64,000 bases of DNA from Tautonia marina (lineage in GTDB: Bacteria > Planctomycetota > Planctomycetia > Isosphaerales > Isosphaeraceae): NCBI RefSeq assembly GCF_009177065.1, contig NZ_WEZF01000001.1, forward strand, positions 558,001 through 622,000, in the 5' to 3' direction. Made by a program: the position numbers and the translations under genes. A model generated the notes under the pieces. That model did not search any database. It had not been told where the DNA came from and saw nothing but the letters and a program-made list of their open reading frames with translations. Positions 1-8,600 of the stretch are shown piece after piece. Each line of letters opens with the position of its first letter. The first letter of the stretch is position 1.

Positions 1-376
1 CGATCACGGCTGATTCGGCCTCGAAGTGCCGCACGACGGCCGCCACGTCCTCGACCAGGCGATCCAATGCGTACGCCTCGACCCCCTCGGGCTGGTCGCT
101 CTCGTTGTAGCCGCGAAGGTCGATGGCGACGACACGGAAGTGCTCGGCGAGCGGGGGCATCTGGGCGCGCCAGGTGTACCAGAAGTCGGGGAAGCCATGC
201 AGCATGACCACGAGCGGCCCGTTCCCCATCGTCGCGTAATGAATCTTCACGCCGTTCGAGTCGGCCATGCCATGCGTGACGAGGTCGCGGATGTCGGGGG
301 CCTTCGCCTCGGGAGGGTCGTCGATCGGCGCGACCAGGCCCAGCGAGACGACGATCGGCAGGAGCAAGCCAGCCAT
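1..376 (-). CDS. alpha/beta-hydrolase (epoxide hydrolase-like), 3' end outside window
   Basis: Only the first 125 codons are present; the rest lies left of position 1. The start at 376 is preceded by an AAGGTGAT-type ribosome site, and an in-frame stop lies just upstream. The first 20 or so residues are hydrophobic and look like a signal peptide or anchor. Then comes the classic alpha/beta-hydrolase opening: [11 protein letters not shown] (oxyanion-hole HG, FPDFW as in epoxide hydrolases and haloalkane dehalogenases) followed by [15 protein letters not shown]. The nucleophile and the catalytic His are not in the window, so the reaction cannot be named. It lies 45 bases downstream of an MDR oxidoreductase on the same strand and is probably co-transcribed with it. 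Confidence 0.8.
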   Translation of the reverse strand, partial: MAGLLLPIVVSLGLVAPIDDPPEAKAPDIRDLVTHGMADSNGVKIHYATMGNGPLVVMLHGFPDFWYTWRAQMPPLAEHFRVVAIDLRGYNESDQPEGVEAYALDRLVEDVAAVVRHFEAESAVI

Positions 377-421
377 CGGATCACCTTTTCATCGAAGGGG
401 AGGGGGGAGGAATCATCCGGG

Positions 422-1384
422 TCAAGCGATGTGCAACACGATCTTCCCGCGCGTGCGGCCGGTCTGGCTCTGCTCGTGGGCCTGGCGAGCGTCTTCCAGC
501 GGGTAAACGTGCTCGATGACGGGCCGGAGTTCCCCTTGCTCGGCCAACTGGGCAAGCGTGGCGAGGTCGTCTCCGCGAGGCTTGACCAGAATGATCGCCG
601 CCCGTCGTCGCACGCCGAACGGCCGGAGGATGGGCAAGAGGCCCATCCAGCCGATCAACCGCGGCGAGGGTAGCGTCGAGACGTACGTTCCGTCGGGCTT
701 GAGGAGGTGGCGGGCCCGGCGGAAGTTGCTGCGGGCGACGGCGTCGAAGAACACGTCGAAGGTTTCGTCCCGCTGGGTTACGTCGTGCACGGTGTAGTCG
801 ATCACGGTGTCGGCGCCGAGCGATCGGACCAGTTCGGCATTCGAGGCCGAGCAGGTCGCCACGACCCGGGCTCCCAGCGCCTTGCCGATCTGCACCGCGA
901 AGGTGCCAACCCCTCCCGAGGCGCCATTGATCAGGACCGACCCGCCCGAGGGGACCCGGCCAAGGTCGCGGAGCGATTGCAAGGCGGTCAGGCCGGCAAT
1001 CGGGACCGAGGCGGCCTGCTCGAAGCTCCAGACGTCCGGTTTTCGAGCGGCGGCCGATTCGGCAATGACGGCATATTCGGCATAGGCGCCGGTCTGGCCT
1101 TTTCTCAGGTCGGCCATTCCAAAGACCGGATCACCCACTTGAAATCGGGTGACACCCTCGCCCACCGCATCGACCTCGCCGGCCAGGTCGCCGCCGAGAA
1201 TCAAGGGGAAGGTCGGTCGCAAGATTCCCTTGAGCATCCCGCTACGGATCTTCCAGTCGACCGGGTTGACCCCCGCCGCTCGAACCCTGACCCGGATCAT
1301 TCCCGGTTCCAGCTCAGGACACTTGACCTCTCGGATCTGAAGCCGATCGGGGCCTCCGTATCCGTCGATCACGACGGCTTTCAT
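422..1384 (-). CDS. zinc-independent MDR-family NAD(P)H quinone oxidoreductase-like protein
   Basis: 320 residues. A medium-chain dehydrogenase/reductase of the quinone-oxidoreductase branch: a GroES-like N-terminal domain (AAGVNPVDWKIRSG, then GGDLAGEVDAVGEGVTRF and a GDPVFGM loop), then a Rossmann domain with the AxGGVG-type nucleotide motif (INGASGGVGTFAVQ). No structural or catalytic zinc cysteine cluster is seen, which fits NADPH:quinone or enone reductases. The open frame continues 15 codons upstream to 1429, but the family begins at MKAVVIDGYGG, so 1384 is chosen; a GGAG stands about 12 bases before it. Substrate unknown. It sits between the YceI lipoprotein and the hydrolase on the same strand and may belong to the MarR-headed group. 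Confidence 0.85.
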   Translation of the reverse strand: MKAVVIDGYGGPDRLQIREVKCPELEPGMIRVRVRAAGVNPVDWKIRSGMLKGILRPTFPLILGGDLAGEVDAVGEGVTRFQVGDPVFGMADLRKGQTGAYAEYAVIAESAAARKPDVWSFEQAASVPIAGLTALQSLRDLGRVPSGGSVLINGASGGVGTFAVQIGKALGARVVATCSASNAELVRSLGADTVIDYTVHDVTQRDETFDVFFDAVARSNFRRARHLLKPDGTYVSTLPSPRLIGWMGLLPILRPFGVRRRAAIILVKPRGDDLATLAQLAEQGELRPVIEHVYPLEDARQAHEQSQTGRTRGKIVLHIA

Positions 1385-1580
1385 GCGTTGGAACTCCACA
1401 GACCCGAGGGCATGACCGCCGAGGGCCAAAGGGGCGGGGGTACAGGTGTCGTCGGCACGTCGGCCGGCGGCGCATGGACGGCAAGAATGCCCCTATTACG
1501 ACCAGGTAAACCGCGGGATGTCCAGGGGCCTGGGCCGCTGAACATCCCGCGACAGTGGGTCGCAGCGGATTCGCGGAAGA

Positions 1581-2312
1581 TTACTCTGCGGCTTCGGTAG
1601 CCTCGGCACCGCGAGCGGCGTCCACGTCGAGTCGAATCACGACATCTTTGTTGATGATGTTGTCGCGGACGTCTGCCTCGGAACCGTAGACGATCCCCCA
1701 GATGGTTCGGTCGATCTTGAACTCGGAGTCGAGCGAAACGGCCTCGTCGGTGATGGCGACGGTCGCGGGGAAGCTGACCGACTTGGTCACGCCATGCAGG
1801 GTCAGGTTGCCGGTGATCTCGTGGGTACCTCCGTTCGAGGTGTCGGCCACGATCGCGGTCGAAACAAATTCGGATTCGGGGTAGGTTTCGACTTCAAAGA
1901 AATCTTCATTTTTCAGGTGGCCCGTCAGCTTGTCGTTGTCGGACCAGATCGAGTTCATGTCGATCGTCACCGAGACGGAGCTGATCGACTCGCCGTCGGG
2001 CGGGAGCAGGAACCGGCCGGTGAACGACTTGAAGCCGCCGTCGTGGCTGCTGCCGACGAGCTTCGATCCGACGAAGTCGATCTTGGAGGACGAACCGTCG
2101 AACGCGACCTCCTCGGCGGCGGCCGGAGCGGCCTCACCCTCAACCTCAACCTCGGTTTCGGTTTCCGTGGTCGTGACTTCAGCCTCGGCCGGGATGGGCT
2201 CGGCGTCGCCGACCTTGGCGGCGGTCACGTCGGCGGCCGGGTTCGAGCAGCCGGTCAGGGCCACGAACGCGAGCAGGGAGATCAGAGCAGACCATCGTGC
2301 GATGATGTTCAT
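1581..2312 (-). CDS. YceI-family lipoprotein
   Basis: 243 residues. The N-terminus is a lipoprotein signal ending in the lipobox LTGC (Cys at about residue 22), so the mature protein should be membrane-anchored outside the cytoplasm. Residues 25-70 are an acidic Glu/Thr/Ala-rich linker. The rest is a YceI domain, a lipocalin-like beta-barrel that binds isoprenoid or other hydrophobic ligands in studied members: SKIDFVGSK, the GGFKSFTGRF strand, MNSIWSDNDKLTGHLKNEDFF, and LTLHGVTKSVSFP. GAGGA lies about 10 bases upstream of the start. The MarR regulator gene ends 110 bases upstream on the same strand; marR-yceI pairing is common in bacteria. Role probably lipid or quinone binding, inferred. 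Confidence 0.9.
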   Translation of the reverse strand: MNIIARWSALISLLAFVALTGCSNPAADVTAAKVGDAEPIPAEAEVTTTETETEVEVEGEAAPAAAEEVAFDGSSSKIDFVGSKLVGSSHDGGFKSFTGRFLLPPDGESISSVSVTIDMNSIWSDNDKLTGHLKNEDFFEVETYPESEFVSTAIVADTSNGGTHEITGNLTLHGVTKSVSFPATVAITDEAVSLDSEFKIDRTIWGIVYGSEADVRDNIINKDVVIRLDVDAARGAEATEAAE

Positions 2313-2422
2313 GGGAGTCGATCCTCAATCAAAAACTGGGTTCGCGAGACGAAACGTGGCGGACGAAGAGCTTGCTGTGCCCCGGTGGGGGCGAAAGGCC
2401 CGTGTCGAGCGTGGGAGGGGGC

Positions 2423-2908
2423 TCAGGGGCCTGGCACGTCGGGTGAGCAACGGGCCTTGGTCAGCAAGGTGTTGAGGGTTTGCAGTTCCTCGGGGTCGAG
2501 GTGGCCCAGCAGGCGGCGGTGCAGTTCCAGGACGGGTTCGTCAAGCTGGCCGAGCCGGGCGAGCCCTTCAGGAGTGACGCGGACCCGAACGACGCGGCGG
2601 TCGCGTTCGGATCGGTCGCGAACGACCAGGCCGGCCGCCTCCAGACGATCGACGAGCCGGGTGATGTCGGGGACCGAGGTGATCATTCGACCGGCAATTT
2701 CGAGGCTGGGCAGTCCCTCGCCCCCTTCTCCGCGAAGAATCCGGAGGATGTTGTACTGGGCCGGGCTGAGCCCGTGCTGACGGAACAGGCGGATGAACTT
2801 CAGTTGCAGACGATCGGCCGTGCGCAGCAGGTTCAGCATTGCCTCCTGCTCGGGCACGGCGAACGGTTCGCGTTTCTTCAACTCCTGCTGGAGTCGGGAA
2901 CCAACCAT
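2423..2908 (-). CDS. MarR-family transcriptional regulator
   Basis: 161 residues, normal for MarR. The winged-helix region includes LFRQHGLSPAQYNILRILRG, SLEIAGRMITSVPDITRLVDRLEAAGLVVRD, and the wing residues RSERDRRVVRVRVTPEG. MarR proteins bind short inverted repeats as dimers and are usually released by phenolic ligands or oxidation. This gene heads a minus-strand series (YceI, MDR oxidoreductase, hydrolase) and has a good sigma70-type promoter with an inverted repeat over the -35 box, which suggests autoregulation. The N-terminal extension before the first core helix (about 25 residues, charged) has no motif I recognise. Confidence 0.9.
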   Translation of the reverse strand: MVGSRLQQELKKREPFAVPEQEAMLNLLRTADRLQLKFIRLFRQHGLSPAQYNILRILRGEGGEGLPSLEIAGRMITSVPDITRLVDRLEAAGLVVRDRSERDRRVVRVRVTPEGLARLGQLDEPVLELHRRLLGHLDPEELQTLNTLLTKARCSPDVPGP

Positions 2909-2955
2909 GCAACAACCCTGGGAGTGATCTGAGGCCGTTCATCCACGTCAGCGGG

Positions 2956-2989
2956 ATTTTACGGCCGGGAGGATAGTTGTGTCAACAAC
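2956..2989 (-). promoter_or_regulatory. predicted marR promoter with overlapping inverted-repeat operator
   Basis: On the minus strand a perfect -35 TTGACA (2980-2985) is separated by 18 bases from a -10 TAAAAT (2956-2961), placing the transcript start about 40 bases before the marR start codon. The inverted repeat GTTGT-GTCA-ACAAC (2976-2989) covers the -35 box. Placement over the promoter of a MarR gene is what autorepression would need. Sequence seen directly; function inferred. Confidence 0.6.
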
Positions 2990-3014
2990 CAACGGGGGTT
3001 TCGTCCAAGGTCTC

Positions 3015-3044
3015 TTGGCGATGGAATCATGATTTTGGTTTAAT
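3015..3044 (+). promoter_or_regulatory. possible nhaA promoter
   Basis: TTGGCG (3015-3020), an 18-base gap and TTTAAT (3039-3044) make a weak sigma70-like promoter pointing at nhaA, implying a leader of about 180 bases. The 2909-3228 gap holds this and the marR promoter; nothing else is evident. Confidence 0.3.
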
Positions 3045-3228
3045 CAACGGCGATTGGGCCGGGGCGGAGTTGTCCCGGAACCGTCCCCCGGCACGCGGTG
3101 TGGGGGGACCTCCGAAGCGCCATCGGATTCCGCTGCGAGCGTGTCTCGACCGCCCACCGTTCGGGGTGCGTCGAGCGAGACAAACGCCCTTTCCTCGCGC
3201 GTCAGATCAAGGGATTTGAGACAGTCGC

Positions 3229-4803
3229 ATGCATCTACCTCCTCGTAGCATGGGCAAGATCGAGGTTCACTCGCGGCAATCTGCGCTGGCCCGCCGCGTA
3301 GGTCTTCGAGCCTTGACGTTCATCCACACGGCCGAGGCCGGCGGGGCTGCCCTGTTCCTGGCCGCCACGATCGCTATCATCTGGGCCAATTCTCCGTGGC
3401 AAGAATCTTATGAAAAGATCTTTCATACGCCGGTTGAATTAACTGTTGGCGCCTTTTCGTTCGCTCCTCCCTCCGATCAGGCCGAGGGGCACGCAGAGGA
3501 GCACGGCCACGAGGAGGAAGGCGGCCACGAGGACGAGCCGGTCAATGAGCTTGTGTCCGCAAGTATCGGTGGGGCCGCGGCCTTGCCCCCCTCCGCCGCG
3601 ACCGAGTCGGCGGCCACCGTTGCAGACGATCATGCCGATGATCATCGTATGAACCTGCATCACTGGATCAACGACGGCTTGATGGTCCTTTTCTTCTTCG
3701 TGGTGGGCCTGGAGATCAAGCGAGAACTGGTGCTGGGCGAGCTGGCCAGCTTCCGGAAAGCGGCCCTCCCGGCCGCGCTGGCCCTGGGAGGAATGATCGT
3801 TCCGGCGGCCATCTATGCCGTGATCAACACGGCCCCCGGCGGCGTCTCGCGCGGCTGGGGGGTGCCGATGGCAACGGATATCGCCTTTGCCATCGGCGTG
3901 CTCGCCTTGCTGGGCAATCGGGTGCCGAACTCGATACGGGTCTTGCTGCTCGCCTTTGCGATCGTCGACGACATCGGCGCGATCATGGTCATCGCCTTGT
4001 TCTACACCGAACAGATCTCGATGACGGCGCTGCTGCTGGCGGTGGCGATGGTCGGGGTGGTGGTCATCATGCAGCGCATTGGCGTGCTGGACATCTTCCC
4101 GTACATCCTGGTGGGCGGGGTTTTCTGGGCCCTGTTGCTCAGCTCGGGCGTGCACGCCACGATTGCGGGCGTGGTTCTGGGTCTGATGACCCCCTCGGTT
4201 CCCTGGCTGAATATGCAGCGGTATTCCGAGGAACTGGACCGGCTTCAGGCCGAGTACAACGAGGCGATGCGGGTGAAGAACGAGGACGAGGCCAGCTTCA
4301 TCCTCGGGAAGATCGAGCATCTGACCCAGATGACCGAGTCGATCCTCGATCGTCTGATCCGGTTCATCCACCCCTGGACGGCGTTTGTCGTCTTGCCGGT
4401 CTTCGCGCTGGCCAATGCCGGGGTGGTGATTAACGCCGAGAGCCTGAACGTGGCCCTCTCCAGCCCGGTTCTCTGGGGAGTGGCCCTTGGCCTGTTCCTC
4501 GGCAAGCCGATCGGCACGACGCTGATGGCCTGGCTCTGTGTCAAGTCGGGGTTGGTCTCCCTTCCCGAGGGAACGAACTTCCGGCAACTCTTTGGCATCG
4601 GGATGCTCGGTGCGATTGGCTTCACGGTGGCCCTGTTCATTACGGACCTGGCCTTCATCACGCCTGAGGATACCGACGCGGCGAAGCTCGGCATTCTCAT
4701 GGCCACGATCGCCGCGAGCGTCGTGGGATTGCTCTATCTCCGGTCCGTGCTTCCGAGTCGGATTGCAGATCAGATGACCCCGGCCGAGGCGGCCCATCAT
4801 TGA
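3229..4803 (+). CDS. nhaA: Na+/H+ antiporter NhaA with His/Glu-rich insert
   Basis: 524 residues, clearly longer than E. coli NhaA (388). Exchanges Na+ for H+ across the inner membrane for pH and sodium homeostasis. The ion-binding residues are present: D217 in MATDIAFAIG and the pair D247-D248 in AIVDDIGAI, at the same 30-31 residue spacing as D133 and D163/D164 of E. coli. Extra length comes from (1) residues 78-146, between the first and second membrane helix, with two His/acid-rich stretches (82-104 and 131-146) and an Ala/Pro-rich middle, and (2) a charged loop near residues 330-365. The start at 3229 has AAGGGAT upstream; an ATG at 3250 is an alternative without a ribosome site. A strong stem-loop follows the gene. 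Confidence 0.95.
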   Translation: MHLPPRSMGKIEVHSRQSALARRVGLRALTFIHTAEAGGAALFLAATIAIIWANSPWQESYEKIFHTPVELTVGAFSFAPPSDQAEGHAEEHGHEEEGGHEDEPVNELVSASIGGAAALPPSAATESAATVADDHADDHRMNLHHWINDGLMVLFFFVVGLEIKRELVLGELASFRKAALPAALALGGMIVPAAIYAVINTAPGGVSRGWGVPMATDIAFAIGVLALLGNRVPNSIRVLLLAFAIVDDIGAIMVIALFYTEQISMTALLLAVAMVGVVVIMQRIGVLDIFPYILVGGVFWALLLSSGVHATIAGVVLGLMTPSVPWLNMQRYSEELDRLQAEYNEAMRVKNEDEASFILGKIEHLTQMTESILDRLIRFIHPWTAFVVLPVFALANAGVVINAESLNVALSSPVLWGVALGLFLGKPIGTTLMAWLCVKSGLVSLPEGTNFRQLFGIGMLGAIGFTVALFITDLAFITPEDTDAAKLGILMATIAASVVGLLYLRSVLPSRIADQMTPAEAAHH

Positions 4804-4863
4804 TTGGCCGGTCCTCATGTGTTGCAAGAATGCAACCAGAACCGAGGGTCGTCGCTTGTCGAA

Positions 4864-4900
4864 CAGGATCGCCCCGGCTTAGCATGTCGGGGCGATCCTG
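4864..4900 (+). terminator. strong stem-loop after nhaA
   Basis: A perfect 13-base-pair stem (arms 4864-4876 and 4888-4900, CAGGATCGCCCCG and its complement) with an 11-base loop, 60 bases after the nhaA stop. There is no T-run after it, so it may terminate with Rho, stabilise the 3' end, or act in both directions. Confidence 0.5.
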
Positions 4901-4963
4901 CGTTCGCGTGTTGATCCCGTTCGTTTTGATTTTGACTGGCTCAACCTGTTGGGGAGACCGTTC

Positions 4964-5626
4964 ATGACCAGGCAGCATCTTCACCGGGCAACCGTCGCGC
5001 TGCTTGGCGTGATTCTCTCGGGAGTCGCGTCTCAATCGGCCGAGGCCGGTTTCATTCTTCGAGACGTGAAAGCCGAGGAGGTCCTCGACCCAATCGGGTT
5101 CTACCAGGCCGAGCTGGTCCTCACCGGCCTGCCGGGGACGTTCATCAACGGCTCAAACAACCCGGCTGAGCGCGACTACTTCACCATCTTCGACATTCCC
5201 GATCTCGAAGGTGATGTCGGCAAGCCGGCCGGCTGGTCCAGCCGGAACGAACTGATCCCGGCGGGTTTGCCGGTCGGCTTCGATGATCCGACGCTGCCGA
5301 ACCTGACCTTCTCTTACCTCGCCGGCGAGCCCATTCGCTTGCCCGCTGGGGCAACGGAGCTGGTGATCGGGATCTTCTCCTGGCAAACCTTCGACGTGAA
5401 CCCGTTGATCCTGCTCTCCGAGATCCGCTACGCCTGGCAGACCTCAAGGCGCCTGGATGACGGGACGGTGATCAAGGAAACCGGCTTTAACGTCGCGCCG
5501 GTGTTCGTCATCCCCGAGCCCGCCTCGCTGGCGATGACGGCTGCCGGGCTCGGACTGGTCGGGCTGCTTGCTCGGGTCCGGCGCCGATCCCGAACCCCTG
5601 GCCATTCGACGGCCTCGACCGGATGA
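4964..5626 (+). CDS. PEP-CTERM sorting-domain protein
   Basis: 220 residues. An N-terminal signal peptide (basic start, then ATVALLGVILSGVASQSAEA) leads to a beta-rich body without a family I recognise. The C-terminus is a textbook PEP-CTERM tail: PEP at residues 184-186, a hydrophobic helix, and the basic end RVRRR. Such proteins are exported and then handled by an exosortase (EpsH/XrtA type), often in bacteria making extracellular polysaccharide. The start is the ATG at 4964 with GGGGAG upstream; the frame could open at a TTG at 4949. It converges with the kinase gene, with only 28 bases between stops. The exosortase itself is not in the window. Confidence 0.85.
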   Translation: MTRQHLHRATVALLGVILSGVASQSAEAGFILRDVKAEEVLDPIGFYQAELVLTGLPGTFINGSNNPAERDYFTIFDIPDLEGDVGKPAGWSSRNELIPAGLPVGFDDPTLPNLTFSYLAGEPIRLPAGATELVIGIFSWQTFDVNPLILLSEIRYAWQTSRRLDDGTVIKETGFNVAPVFVIPEPASLAMTAAGLGLVGLLARVRRRSRTPGHSTASTG

Positions 5627-5654
5627 TCGGCCTCGTTGGTCGGCAAGTCGGTCA

Positions 5655-8600
5655 TCAGGGGGTTTGCGGCTCGGTTGCCTCGGAATTGGTCTCCGATTCG
5701 GGTTGAAGCTCGATCGGAGGGGAGAGCAACCGGTCGAACTCGTCCCGATCGCGGAGGGGGCCGAACCGTTCCGCGCGGTCTCGAAGAAGGTCCCGGCTGA
5801 CTCCGGCGTCGATCGCAACGCGAAGCTGGGCCATCGCCCGCTGACCCAGTTCGGCCATCAGACCTTCGGATCGTGTCGGGTCGAGGGCCGGGTCCGAGGC
5901 GATCGCCTCCAGGCACTCGCCGAGCAGTTCCGCGGCCCTCACGCGCAGCTCGGGACGGTTGGGCAGCGCCTCGGCCAGCTCCGAGGCGGTTCGGGCGGCC
6001 TCGGCGTAGCGCCCTTGAGACAGCAGGGCGGCGACGAGCCGGCCGCTGGCCTGGTCGAGCGTTTCGCGGAGCATCGGGGCGTTCATCGCCCTGGCCCCTT
6101 GTCGGGCATGGGAAATGGCGGCTTCCAGGGGCTCCCGTGCCTCCTCGGTGGCTCCCCGATCCAGCCGTAATCCGGCCAGGTCGAGCGAAACGATGCCGGC
6201 CATCGAATGTTCGGAAGGGCCGGCCTCGGGACGATCGGCCAGGGCCAGCAAGAGCTCGGCCGATTGGCTGATTTCCTGTTCGGCTTCCTCTGGTCGGCCC
6301 AGCTCGGCCAGGCGCTCGCCCAGGTTGTAGTGGACCATGCCCAGATGACGGGTCAGGGTGGGGGTCGTGGTGTCTTGCTCGTCGGCCAGCTCTTGAAGCA
6401 GGCTCAGCGAGCGGCGGATGGTTTGTTCCGCGTCGTCCCTCTTCAGGTTGCCCAGGTTCGCCAGGGCCATTGCCAGGTCGGATCGGAGCGAAGCGTTCTC
6501 GGGCCGATCGGCAAGCAAGGTCTCGAAGATGGCGATGGCCTCGCGGTAGACCTGCTCGGCCTGGTCTTCCTGGCCCGAGGCGGCCAGGATCGGCCCGAGC
6601 GTGCTGAGGCTGGCGGCCTCGTCCTGACGGTACGAGGGGCGATCGGGGTAGCGTTTGGCCAGGGAGCCGAACAGATCGGCGGCTCGGGTCAGGTCGGTCT
6701 CGGCGGCGTCAAACTCGCCGACGATGTCAAAGAGCCGGCCGCGATTGAGCAGGGCCACGCCCAGCGTGTCGGCCGCGTCGGGAATCTCGGGAAAGCGCTG
6801 GTTGAGGTCTTCGGCGGCGGCGACAGCGCGGTCGTAGGTGTGCCCGGCCTCCCCCTCGTTGCCTCGCTGTTCCAGAACGGTGCCGAGGTTGACGAGGGCC
6901 ACCACCCGATCTCGGGAGATTTTCAGGGGTTCGGGGGCCATTTCGGCAAGCTCGTTATACAGATCGACGGCCCGGCGTTGGGCCTGCTCGGCGTCTCGCA
7001 ATCGTCCGGCCGAGGAGAGCAGGACGCCCAGATTCAGGTGCCCTCGGGCCAGGGCCCGGCGATATTCGAGCCGGCCCGGGAAGTCCTCGGCAAGCCGTTC
7101 GAAGTGGGCGATCGACGGCCGCAGGACCGCCTCGGCCTCGGTCAGATCACCGCGACGACGCAGCAAGATGCCCAGGCTGTTGCTCGTCTTCGCCAGGCCT
7201 TCGCGGAGCCGGGGGACGGTGGGAAGTTCGGCGAGTAACGGCCCCTGAATCGCCAGGGCACGCCGGAGCAGCGGCTCGGCCTCGTCGGGACGATCGAGCA
7301 TCAAGAGCAAGACGGCCAGACCGTCGGTGACCGTGGCCAGCTCGCGGCGCAAGGGCACGGAGGGCTCGGCCTGGTCAACCACCAGGGGGTCGAGCCGGTC
7401 GATGGCGGATCGGTACACCGATTCAGCCTCGTCGAACCGGCCGGAGAGCTTCAGCAACTCGGCCAGCTCGGCCTCGGCACCGGCAATGGCCAGGGCGTTG
7501 TCGTGACTCGGCGACTCGTGCGACGCAATGGCCTCGCAGGTGGCGATCGACTGGCGGAGCAAGGGCTCGGCCTCGTCGGCTCGTCCGAGTGCCCCAAGCA
7601 GGTCGCCGAGGTTGCTGCGAGCCTCGGCCAGCACGCGGTGAGCGTCTCCGGGCTGAGGGCCGGTGTGAGGCATTGTGACCAGGGCGTCGATTGCCTGGCG
7701 ATAGGCACGCTCGGCCTCGTCGAACCGGCCAAGCCGCGCGGTGATGTCGCCGATCCGAACGCGGGCGCGTTCCCGATCGAGCGCGGCCGACGGCCCGAGG
7801 CCACCTTCCTGGACAAATCCGGTGTAGAAGGCCAGGGCCTCGTTGATCGACCGTTGCAGGGCGTCGTCGATCGGGGGGACGATCAGGCCGTCGTCCGCCT
7901 CGGGGCCGGGGGAGTCCGACCGGGATCGGCCCTCCAATCCGGCCAGGGCTCGACGGAGGAAATCCTCCTGACGGGGGTCGGACAGGTCACCGAGAATCGT
8001 GTCGGCGACCTCCAGATACATATCATCGACCGCCGATCGGGCCAGGCCTTCCATCTGGGCGGCTCGATTGCGTTCACGACCGATCAAGGCGGTGCTGAGG
8101 GTCAGGGCTGGCACGGCGGCAACGACCAGGGCGGCGGCCACGGCCACTGCGGTGCGGTGGCGTCGGGCCCATCGACCGGCCCGGACCGTGATCGGTTCCC
8201 GGTAGACGCTGACCGGCTCGTCGGCAAGCCATCGGCGCAGGTCTTCGGCCAGTTCGGGTACGGTCTGGTAGCGGTCGCCCGGCTCACGTTTCAGGGCGTG
8301 GAGACAGATGGCCTCCAGCGGTTTCGGGACCGAGGCATTGAGGGATCGAGGGGTAGGCGGGGGCTCGTCGCGGGCCATCCGGAGCAACTCAGTCGAGTCC
8401 TTACCGACGTGAGGGGGCCGTCCGGTGAGCAGCTCGAACAGGATCGCGCCGAGGCTGTAGATATCGCTCGTCGGGCCGAGTTGCTCGATGGCTCCTCGGG
8501 CCTGTTCCGGCGGCATGTAGGCCGGGGTGCCGAGGACCTGACCAGCGATCGTCTCGGATCGTTCGGGGTCGAAGGCGACGACCGGGGCGGTTTGCTCGGC

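Noticed and set aside
3439-4827. 462-residue minus-strand frame opposite nhaA
   Set aside because: His/Arg/Gln-rich nonsense from reading a GC-rich gene backwards; NhaA motifs on the plus strand are decisive.
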